A DNA stretch of 6,276 bases from an uncultured Collinsella sp. (GTDB taxonomy: Bacteria > Actinomycetota > Coriobacteriia > Coriobacteriales > Coriobacteriaceae): NCBI GenBank assembly GCA_938023085.1, contig CALHDP010000155.1, positions 1-6,276 on the forward strand, written 5' to 3'. The notes under the pieces are model-generated. The model did no database searches. It was not told where the DNA came from and worked only from the letters and a program-made list of their open reading frames with translations. Of this stretch, positions 1 through 5,360 are shown in pieces. Position 1 is the first letter of the stretch. Every line of letters starts with the position of its first letter. The position numbers and the translations under genes are program-made.

Positions 1-1913
1 GCTACACCTCGTTTCGCCCGGGGCAGGACCGCATGGTCGATGCGATCCTTGCCGGCCGCGATGCGCTGGGCGTTATGCCCACGGGTGCCGGCAAGTCTAT
101 CTGCTACCAGGTGCCCGCGCTCATGCTGCCTGGCATCACCTTTGTGGTGAGCCCGCTGTTGTCGCTTATGGAGGATCAGACGCGCGCGCTGCTTGCGGCG
201 GGTGCGCGACCCAGCTATCTCAACTCCAGCCTTACTCCGGCCCAGCAAAACACTGTGCTCAAGCGGGCGCGCGAGGGTCGCTACCAGCTTATGTACGTGG
301 CGCCCGAGCGCCTGCTCGAGCCGCGCTATTTAGCCTTTGCGCAGGAGGCCGCGGCGGACGGCGGCATTGGCGTGCCGCTCGTGGCCATTGACGAGGCGCA
401 CTGCGTGAGCCAATGGGGCCAGGATTTCCGCCCCGCTTACCTGCAGATTCGCGAGTTCATCGATTCCCTGCCGCAGCGCCCCATCGTGGCGGCCTTTACC
501 GCTACGGCGACCGAGCGCGTGCGTGCGGACATTCAGCAGATGCTCGGCCTGCAAAACCCGGCGACGGTGGTGACGGGCTTCGATCGCAAGAACCTCTACT
601 TTGGTTGCGAGGAGATGGGCGACAAGGCCAAGACCACGTGGGTGCGCGACTACGTGATCGCGCATTCGAGCGAGAGCGGCATCGTGTATTGCTCGACTCG
701 CAAGACGGTCGATGCGCTGGCAGGCGAGCTTGCCGAGGCGCTGGGCCCCAGCGGCATTCGCGTTGGCCGCTATCATGCCGGCATGGGCAATGACGCCCGC
801 CGTCAAAGCCAGCGTGCCTTTATCGACGACGACATTCAGGTGATGGTTGCCACCAACGCCTTTGGCATGGGCATCGACAAGCCCAACGTGCGCTACGTGA
901 TTCACAACAACGTGCCCGAGAGCATCGAGGCATACTACCAAGAGGCGGGCCGCGCTGGCCGCGATGGCGATCCGGCCAGCTGCCACTTGCTGTGGAACGG
1001 CAACGATTTTCGCATGCGCCGCTTTTTGATCGATCGCGGCGATGCCGCCGATGAGGCGCTCGACGACGAGCAGCGCGCGTGGGCGCTCCAGAATCGATAT
1101 CGTCTGCTCAGCCAAATGGAGGGCTACTGCAATACCACCGGCTGCCTGCGCGAATACATGCTGCGCTACTTTGGCGACGAGGCCGCGGCCGGTGCGGGCG
1201 CCACCGCCACGGACGACGCCGAGGGCTGCGGCAACTGCAGCAACTGCCTCACGCAGTTCGAGGTCGAGGACGTCACCGATATGGCCCGCGCCGCTGTGCG
1301 CTATGTGGCCACGCGTCCCATGCGTTTTGGCAAGTCGCTCATCGCCGACGTGCTCCACGGCGGCAACACCGAGCGCATTCGCCAGATGCATCTGGACGAG
1401 GACCGCGGCTACGGTGAGCTGTCGAGTGAATCGGTTGGGCGCATCAAGGATATTATCGGCCAGCTGTGCGGCCGCGGTTATCTGGCTACCTCGCAGGGGC
1501 AGTATCCGGTCGTGGGGCTGGGTCCGCGTGCCAGCGAGGTCGAGGACGAGGCGTTTGCCTTTACCGTTAAGCGTCGCGCGTCCAAGCGCAAGGCCTCGGC
1601 CCGCGCCCGCCGTGCGGTGGATCTGCTGCGCGAGGAGGCCGAGCTGGATCAGCGCCCGCGCGTTGGCGACGATGCCGAGCTGTTCGAGCGCCTGCGTGCC
1701 CTGCGCAAGGAGATTTCGACCGAGCTGGAGATGGCGCCGTACATGGTCTTTTCCGACAAGGCCCTGCGCGGCCTGTGCCGCCTGCGCCCACAGACACGCG
1801 ACGAGCTGATCCAGGTCAACGGCATTGGCGAGAAAAAGGCCGACGCCTTTGGCGAGCAGTTTATGGCGGCGATTGAAGAGTTTGAGTCCGAGCGTGCGCG
1901 GGATGGAGCGTAA
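1..1913 (+). CDS. recQ: ATP-dependent DNA helicase RecQ, 5'-truncated by the window edge
   Basis: RecQ is a 3'-to-5' superfamily 2 DNA helicase that acts in recombination and repair of stalled or broken replication forks. The reading frame is open from base 3, and the first residues (YTSFRPGQ) are the RecQ motif 0 that binds adenine, so the gene begins upstream and the ATG at 33 is internal. Numbering from that ATG: Walker A in TGAGKS at 17-22, DEAH box at 120-123, TATAT motif III near 156-160, and motif VI (QEAGRAGRDG) at 303-312. The zinc-binding region follows, with Cys371, Cys399, Cys402 and Cys405 as probable ligands, then a winged-helix RQC region (about 410-500) and a C-terminal HRDC domain (about 546-620). 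So the full RecQ-RQC-HRDC architecture is present. The Ala/Gly/Asp-rich stretch 382-398 lengthens the zinc loop. The stop TAA at 1911-1913 is 2 bases before the next gene, implying co-transcription. Confidence 0.97.
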   Translation, partial: YTSFRPGQDRMVDAILAGRDALGVMPTGAGKSICYQVPALMLPGITFVVSPLLSLMEDQTRALLAAGARPSYLNSSLTPAQQNTVLKRAREGRYQLMYVAPERLLEPRYLAFAQEAAADGGIGVPLVAIDEAHCVSQWGQDFRPAYLQIREFIDSLPQRPIVAAFTATATERVRADIQQMLGLQNPATVVTGFDRKNLYFGCEEMGDKAKTTWVRDYVIAHSSESGIVYCSTRKTVDALAGELAEALGPSGIRVGRYHAGMGNDARRQSQRAFIDDDIQVMVATNAFGMGIDKPNVRYVIHNNVPESIEAYYQEAGRAGRDGDPASCHLLWNGNDFRMRRFLIDRGDAADEALDDEQRAWALQNRYRLLSQMEGYCNTTGCLREYMLRYFGDEAAAGAGATATDDAEGCGNCSNCLTQFEVEDVTDMARAAVRYVATRPMRFGKSLIADVLHGGNTERIRQMHLDEDRGYGELSSESVGRIKDIIGQLCGRGYLATSQGQYPVVGLGPRASEVEDEAFAFTVKRRASKRKASARARRAVDLLREEAELDQRPRVGDDAELFERLRALRKEISTELEMAPYMVFSDKALRGLCRLRPQTRDELIQVNGIGEKKADAFGEQFMAAIEEFESERARDGA

Positions 1914-1915
1914 CG

Positions 1916-2680
1916 ATGGTAGCCGATAGCAAGACCGAACGTTCCGAGCGCGCCGAGGTGTCCGCTGTGCCACTGTACCAGCAGGTCATGGACGACCTAA
2001 AGGGCGAAATCGCGCGCGGCGTGTACGCAGTCGGCTCGCGCATTCCTTCCGAGATGGAGCTCGCGAAGTCCTACGGCGTGGGGCGCATCACCGTGCGCCG
2101 TGCCATCGAGGAGCTGTCGCGTGCGGGGTATCTCAACCGCCAGCAGGGGAGGGGTACCTTTGTGTGCGCTCCCAAGCTCAAGCGCAAGATTCGCCAGAAG
2201 GGTGACGTCCAGAGCTTCACTGAGGGTTGTGCTGCCAACGACATGGTGGCGGGAGCGCGTCTGGTGTCGCGCACAGTCGTCGCGGCGACGCACGAAGATG
2301 CGGCGTTCTTTGGCGTGGAGCCCGGCTGCGAGCTTATCGTGGTCGAGCGCGTGCGCACGGCCGACGGCATCCCCGTCATGCTCGAGAACAACGCCTTTGT
2401 GCTCGCCGACCATCCCTACCTGCAGACGCTGGCCGACGAGGACTTTTCCGATAACTCAATCTTTGCGCTCGTTGCCGAGCATTCGGGTCGCGCGCCGCTC
2501 AAGTCCGACCCCTGCACCGTGGAGATTGCGCTTGCCGATGCTCAGGCGGCCCCGCTGTTGGAGGTGCCGGTCGGTGAGCCGCTCTTCTATATGGAGGCGT
2601 ACTTTACCGATGAGGACGAGCGCCCCTTGCTGCTCGGCCGCCAAAAGATCGTGGGCTCGCGCTACGTGTTCGACATCTAA
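1916..2680 (+). CDS. GntR-family transcription regulator, HutC/FrlR-like (UTRA domain)
   Basis: This 254-residue protein is a one-component DNA-binding regulator. Residues 18-84 form the GntR winged helix: PLYQQVMDDLKGEI, then IPSEMELAKSYGVGRITVRRA across the recognition helix, then the wing GYLNRQQGRGTFV. Residues about 95-248 form a UTRA effector domain with the typical ending LLLGRQKIVGSRYVFDI. UTRA regulators usually sense a sugar phosphate or small metabolite and release DNA on binding it. The start at 1916 is supported by GGAG at 1905-1908, 7 bases upstream and inside the recQ end, so translation is probably coupled to recQ. The following gene is a FrlB-type deglycase with repeated candidate operators in its promoter, so the inferred role is local control of that gene, as FrlR does in E. 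coli. The effector is unknown; a 6-phosphorylated fructose-amine is the best guess. No separate promoter is obvious in the 2-base gap. Confidence 0.94.
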   Translation: MVADSKTERSERAEVSAVPLYQQVMDDLKGEIARGVYAVGSRIPSEMELAKSYGVGRITVRRAIEELSRAGYLNRQQGRGTFVCAPKLKRKIRQKGDVQSFTEGCAANDMVAGARLVSRTVVAATHEDAAFFGVEPGCELIVVERVRTADGIPVMLENNAFVLADHPYLQTLADEDFSDNSIFALVAEHSGRAPLKSDPCTVEIALADAQAAPLLEVPVGEPLFYMEAYFTDEDERPLLLGRQKIVGSRYVFDI

Positions 2681-2690
2681 CGTCCACAGA

Positions 2691-2710
2691 TAGAACAACA
2701 TAGAACAAAT
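2691..2710 (+). promoter_or_regulatory. Upstream tandem operator candidate (two 10-bp direct repeats)
   Basis: TAGAACAACA at 2691-2700 is followed directly by TAGAACAAAT at 2701-2710, so an 8-base identical core recurs after exactly one helical turn. A related tandem pair lies at 2753-2772. This pair sits roughly 50-70 bases upstream of the predicted transcription start of the deglycase gene. The pairing and phasing are seen directly. That the GntR protein binds here is an inference; HutC-type regulators more often use inverted repeats. Confidence 0.5.
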
Positions 2711-2723
2711 TTGCTAAGATGAC

Positions 2724-2752
2724 TTCACGGGCGTTGTTGCACGTGTTATAAA
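2724..2752 (+). promoter_or_regulatory. Sigma-70-like promoter for the SIS deglycase gene
   Basis: A -35 candidate TTCACG at 2724-2729 (4 of 6 to consensus) and a -10 candidate TATAAA at 2747-2752 (5 of 6) are separated by 17 bases, the optimum spacing. The -10 stands out as A/T-rich in a G/C-rich genome. Transcription would start near 2759, inside the downstream operator pair, giving a leader of about 65 nt before the ATG at 2825. A promoter here lets the deglycase gene be regulated independently of recQ-gntR. Confidence 0.55.
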
Positions 2753-2772
2753 TAGGACAACGTAGAACGACA
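2753..2772 (+). promoter_or_regulatory. Downstream tandem operator candidate over the transcription start
   Basis: TAGGACAACG at 2753-2762 and TAGAACGACA at 2763-2772 are imperfect copies of the 10-mers at 2691-2710, again phased by one turn. The first base abuts the -10 hexamer and the predicted transcription start lies within the pair, so a bound protein would block RNA polymerase. The start-to-start distance from the upstream pair is 62 bp, about six turns, which places both pairs on the same face of the helix and would allow looping. Binding is inferred. Confidence 0.5.
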
Positions 2773-2824
2773 GCAGGTACGAGCTGCCGTCGCTCAAGGC
2801 CGCCCCACAAGGAGGAACATCAGG

Positions 2825-3793
2825 ATGAACGCACATGATCTGGTTCAGGAAATCATCGAGCGCAAGGGCAAGGTCGAGAACGTCTTTTGGATCGCCTGCG
2901 GCGGTTCGATGATTGACCTGATGCCGGCCAACGAGCTGCTCAAGCGCGAGGCCACCACGTTTACCTCGACGGTCTACACGGCACGCGAGTTTTGCCTGAT
3001 GACCCCCAAGAGCCTTGGCGAGAAGTCGCTCGTCATCGCCTGCAGCCACAGCGGTAACACGCAGGAGGTCGTCGACGGCTGCGAGATGGCGTTGGCTGCC
3101 GGCGCCGAGGTCGTCGCCATGACCGACTGCGAGGGCTCCAAGATCGACAACGGCAAGTGGACCACCTGGGTCTACCCCTGGGGCGAGGGCGTGCCGCAGG
3201 CCGAGGTGCCTCAGGGCATCGGCGCTCTGATCGCCGCCGAGCTGCTCGACCAGCAGGAAGGCTACGAGGCACTCGCCGACATGTACGAGGGCCTCAAGCA
3301 GATGGATGCACTGCTGCCCGCCGCCCGCGAGAAGGTCAACACCGAGCTGGGCGATCGCTTTGCCGAGCTCTGCCAGCAGCACAAGTTCTTCTATATCCTG
3401 GGCTCCGGACCCAACTTTAGCCAGACCTACGCCATGGCCATCTGCTCGCTCATGGAGATGCAGTGGCAGCACTGCTGCTACATCCACTCCGGCGAGTACT
3501 TCCACGGCCCGTTCGAAGCCACCGAGCCCGGCGTGTTCTACTTTGTGCAGCTTGGCGCGGGCGAGTGCCGCCCCATGGAGGAGCGCGCTCTTGCGTTCCT
3601 CAACACGCACACCGACACGATCATGGTGCTCGACGCGCTCGAGTACGGCGTGGGCGAGGTGCCTGCCAGCGTGCGTTCGTACCTGGAGCCGATCTTCTTC
3701 TACAACATGAGCTGCGAGCTGCGCGCCGCCCGCGGCAAGGTCTTCGACCACAGCCCCGAGGTTCGTCGCTATATGGGCATCGAGCAGTACTAA
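2825..3793 (+). CDS. SIS-domain sugar-phosphate deglycase, FrlB/FraB family
   Basis: This 322-residue cytoplasmic protein has two sugar isomerase (SIS) domains. The first includes FWIACGGSMIDLMPA (about 21-35) and the phosphate-binding SHSGNTQEVV (74-83); the second spans about 180-300 with ILGSGPNFSQ (191-200). FrlB-type enzymes split a 6-phosphorylated fructose-amine (Amadori product) into glucose 6-phosphate and a free amine or amino acid. Family signatures seen are SLMEMQWQH, SGEYFHGPFE and the C-terminal RRYMGIEQY. Glu211 and His227, 16 residues apart, match from memory the catalytic Glu/His pair described for FraB (E214/H230) and FrlB, and differ from the GlmS isomerase domain. A strong AAGGAGG at 2809-2815, 9 bases upstream, fixes the start. 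The gene has its own promoter, an upstream GntR regulator and a terminator, so it is probably monocistronic. No partner kinase or transporter is seen, and the exact substrate (fructoselysine, glucoselysine, fructose-asparagine or another) cannot be read from the sequence. Confidence 0.88.
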   Translation: MNAHDLVQEIIERKGKVENVFWIACGGSMIDLMPANELLKREATTFTSTVYTAREFCLMTPKSLGEKSLVIACSHSGNTQEVVDGCEMALAAGAEVVAMTDCEGSKIDNGKWTTWVYPWGEGVPQAEVPQGIGALIAAELLDQQEGYEALADMYEGLKQMDALLPAAREKVNTELGDRFAELCQQHKFFYILGSGPNFSQTYAMAICSLMEMQWQHCCYIHSGEYFHGPFEATEPGVFYFVQLGAGECRPMEERALAFLNTHTDTIMVLDALEYGVGEVPASVRSYLEPIFFYNMSCELRAARGKVFDHSPEVRRYMGIEQY

Positions 3794-3816
3794 TATACCG
3801 GGAATAACCTCTCACG

Positions 3817-3848
3817 ACGGGGTCTGCGCTGCGCGCGGGCCCCGTTTT
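3817..3848 (+). terminator. Intrinsic terminator of the SIS deglycase gene
   Basis: Positions 3817-3829 pair with 3833-3845 as a 13-bp G/C-rich stem (two G-U pairs) closed by a 3-base loop, and the run TTTT at 3845-3848 follows at once. It starts 23 bases after the stop codon. It faces the + strand and should end the deglycase transcript before the palindromic repeat. Confidence 0.85.
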
Positions 3849-3883
3849 GCGTTGTGGCAGCCGGATTCGTGTCTGCGCGAAAA

Positions 3884-4065
3884 CGAAGGTGAATACTTTT
3901 CCGCGAAGTGAACGACCTATTTTGGACCCCCGAAGCATCCACACTTTTTGATGCCAAAACTGCAGGAAAAACTTGGCGAAACCGCAGGAAGCGGCGTCTG
4001 AAAAGTGTCGATGCTTCGGGGGCTCGATTTTGCTCGTTCACATCGCGGAAAAGTATTCACCTTCG
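3884..4065. repeat. Large imperfect palindrome, probable dispersed intergenic repeat or MITE-like element
   Basis: The arm 3884-3948 and the reverse complement of 4001-4065 are each 65 bases and align without gaps at 56 of 65 positions. The outermost 23 bases are identical, mismatches cluster at arm positions 33-43, and the inner 22 bases have one mismatch. Pairing can continue into the 52-base centre (3950-3955 with 3993-3998, one G-U pair). The centre carries a 12-base direct repeat, AAAC-T/C-GCAGGAA, at 3957-3968 and 3979-3990. There is no credible reading frame: the short ORFs here have no start signal and simply mirror each other. It lies between two convergent genes, outside both terminators. 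The symmetry is seen; that it is one copy of a repeat family or a nonautonomous mobile element is inferred. Apart from this and the two terminators, nothing else is seen in the 378-base gap 3794-4171. Confidence 0.88.
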
Positions 4066-4088
4066 ATTCGCAAACGTGTTGCATGAGC

Positions 4089-4130
4089 AAAAAAGCGGGC
4101 AGCACCGGGGTTTTCCGGCACGGCCCGCTT
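4089..4130 (-). terminator. Intrinsic terminator of the hydroxyacid dehydrogenase gene
   Basis: Read on the - strand, AAGCGGGC (4130-4123) pairs with GCCCGCTT (4100-4093) as an 8-bp stem. A nested CCGG/CCGG stem (4115-4118 with 4105-4108) lies in the loop, and a run of six T ends at 4089. It lies 41 bases past the stop codon of the dehydrogenase. On the + strand the stem is followed by only two T, so it is mainly a one-way terminator. Confidence 0.87.
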
Positions 4131-4171
4131 AGTATCGCGCTTAGATTCGCAAGGTTGTGGCAGCCAACGGC

Positions 4172-5149
4172 CTACTTCGCGTCGTATGCTTCGGCATCCC
4201 ACCAGTCGAGCTGGGCGATGTTGTCGCGGATATGCTGGCAGCTCTTGTGGAAGCCCTCGAGCTCGTACTCGGACAGGTCGAGCGTGTAGACCTCCTCGAC
4301 GCCCTCGGCGCCGATCACGCACGGCAGGGAGGTAAAGATGCCCTCTTCGCCATACTGGCCGGTCATGAGCGTGGAGGCGGAAAGCACGGCGTGCTCGTTG
4401 TGCAGCACGGCGGCGCAGACGCGCGCGGCGGAGTTGGCGACGGCGTACTCGGTGCACTGCTTGCCCTGGTAGGTCACATAGCCGCCCTTGCGCGCGAGCT
4501 CCTCGACCTCCATGTGGTCAAAGGCGTACTTGTCGGGGTTCTCGGCCTGAAGCTCGTTGAGGCTCTTGCCGGCGATAGTTGCGGCCTTAAAGGCAGCCAG
4601 CTGGCTAAAGCCGTGCTCGCCGATCATGTAGGCGTCGATGGACTTGGGGCTCACGCCGACCTTCTTGGAGATCTCGGTGCGCAGGCGGGCGGAGTCCAGG
4701 CCGCAGCCCGAGCCGATGATCTTCTTGGGATCGTAGCCGGTCAGATGCCACAGCTCGGTGCACACGACGTCGCAGGGGTTGGAGATGCTCACGAAGATGC
4801 CGTCAAAGCCGGCGTCGACGATGCGCTTGGCAAAGGTGCGGGCGGCGTCGGTGGTAAAGAACAGCTCGCCGTCGCGGTTGCCGGCGGCCAGCGCGACCTT
4901 GCCGGCGGCGTTGACGATGACGTCGCAACAGGCCAGCTCCTCGTAGTGGTCGTAGCAGTTGACGATCTTGGTGTTGTACGGGACAAACGAAAGGGAGTCG
5001 CGCAGGTCCTGGACCTCGGAAGTCACCTTGGCCTCGTTGATATCGCACAGGTACAGCTCGTCGGCAATGCCCTGCATAAGCAGGCTGTTGGCGACATGTG
5101 CTCCTACGTGGCCCTGGCCGACCACACCGATCTTACGCGTCTGGTACAT
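4172..5149 (-). CDS. NAD-dependent L-2-hydroxyacid dehydrogenase (L-lactate / L-2-hydroxyisocaproate dehydrogenase family)
   Basis: This 325-residue cytoplasmic enzyme interconverts a 2-keto acid and an L-2-hydroxy acid with NADH, a fermentative redox-balancing step. The Rossmann motif is GQGHVG at 11-16, and Asp36 in LCDIN should bind the NAD ribose. Substrate-binding Arg155 lies in LDSAR, and the catalytic pair is Asp152 and His179 (GEHG, 177-180). Classical lactate dehydrogenases have a mobile loop of the form NQKPGETR. Here the aligned stretch is AGNRDGELF (89-97), with Asn91 at the specificity Gln position and Phe97 in place of the catalytic-loop Arg. This, and the ARKGGYVTYQGK and GEHGFSQ segments, resemble Lactobacillus L-2-hydroxyisocaproate dehydrogenase, so a branched or bulky 2-keto acid may be preferred; simple annotation would say L-lactate dehydrogenase. 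The start at 5149 is chosen because AAAGGA (5162-5157) lies 7 bases upstream. An in-frame ATG 13 codons earlier has no ribosome site and overlaps a -10 element. Monocistronic, with its own terminator. Confidence 0.92.
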   Translation of the reverse strand: MYQTRKIGVVGQGHVGAHVANSLLMQGIADELYLCDINEAKVTSEVQDLRDSLSFVPYNTKIVNCYDHYEELACCDVIVNAAGKVALAAGNRDGELFFTTDAARTFAKRIVDAGFDGIFVSISNPCDVVCTELWHLTGYDPKKIIGSGCGLDSARLRTEISKKVGVSPKSIDAYMIGEHGFSQLAAFKAATIAGKSLNELQAENPDKYAFDHMEVEELARKGGYVTYQGKQCTEYAVANSAARVCAAVLHNEHAVLSASTLMTGQYGEEGIFTSLPCVIGAEGVEEVYTLDLSEYELEGFHKSCQHIRDNIAQLDWWDAEAYDAK

Positions 5150-5186
5150 ATATGTATCCTTTCGGCCGAGTTTTTCGCGTCGAACC

Positions 5187-5192
5187 ATTGTA
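5187..5192 (-). promoter_or_regulatory. -10 element candidate for the hydroxyacid dehydrogenase gene
   Basis: On the - strand TACAAT (5192-5187) matches the -10 consensus at 5 of 6 positions and lies 38-43 bases upstream of the chosen ATG. No good -35 is found at 16-18 bases; the nearest, TAGCAA at 16 bases, is poor, which suggests an activator or a weak promoter. Transcription from here would begin near 5180, downstream of the alternative ATG at 5188, and so supports the shorter protein. Confidence 0.35.
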
Positions 5193-5360
5193 GCGTCCTG
5201 CTGTCACTTTGCTAGGCTAAAGCGCCGCAGATTTTTGGGACATGCCTTAATCTCTACTTTTGGGGTGATTTGGGCCGCTGACGGCATCGCTGGGCGATGT
5301 GCTCGCGCGGATAGGGCTGCTCGTTGTACCATAGCTGCAACTGACTCGTAAGGAGCATCC

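Noticed and set aside
330..1973. Long open frame on the - strand (about 547 codons) opposite recQ and the start of the GntR gene
   Set aside because: It is a G+C-bias shadow of recQ: low-complexity Ala/Leu/Arg/His composition, no recognisable domain, and the opposite strand has all RecQ motifs in order.
2714..3751. Long open frame on the - strand (345 codons) opposite the SIS gene
   Set aside because: Val/Leu/Ala/His-rich shadow with no domain and no ribosome site; it would read through the promoter and operators.
3865..4070. ATTCG at 3865-3869 and 4066-4070 as a target-site duplication of the palindrome
   Set aside because: The left copy lies 14 bases outside the symmetric arm while the right copy abuts it, so it does not bracket the element evenly; a 5-base match is likely by chance.
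3790..4132. Short open frames on both strands across the palindrome
   Set aside because: The predicted peptides from the two strands resemble each other only because the DNA is palindromic; there is no ribosome site and no known domain.
5150..5188. Start of the dehydrogenase at the in-frame ATG at 5188
   Set aside because: It adds 13 residues outside the usual Rossmann start, has no Shine-Dalgarno, and its ATG overlaps the TACAAT -10 candidate.
4157..5215. Long open frame on the + strand (352 codons) opposite the dehydrogenase
   Set aside because: Repetitive Gly/Val/Leu/Ala/Asp composition typical of an antisense frame; the - strand carries complete dehydrogenase motifs, a ribosome site and a terminator.
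5285..5299. Small perfect hairpin CATCGC-TGG-GCGATG upstream of metA
   Set aside because: Only 6 bp with no T-run and no S-box or other methionine riboswitch features; too weak to call a regulatory element.
5324..5332. TACCAT (5327-5332) as the -10 of metA
   Set aside because: Only 4 of 6 to consensus and no acceptable -35 at 16-18 bases.
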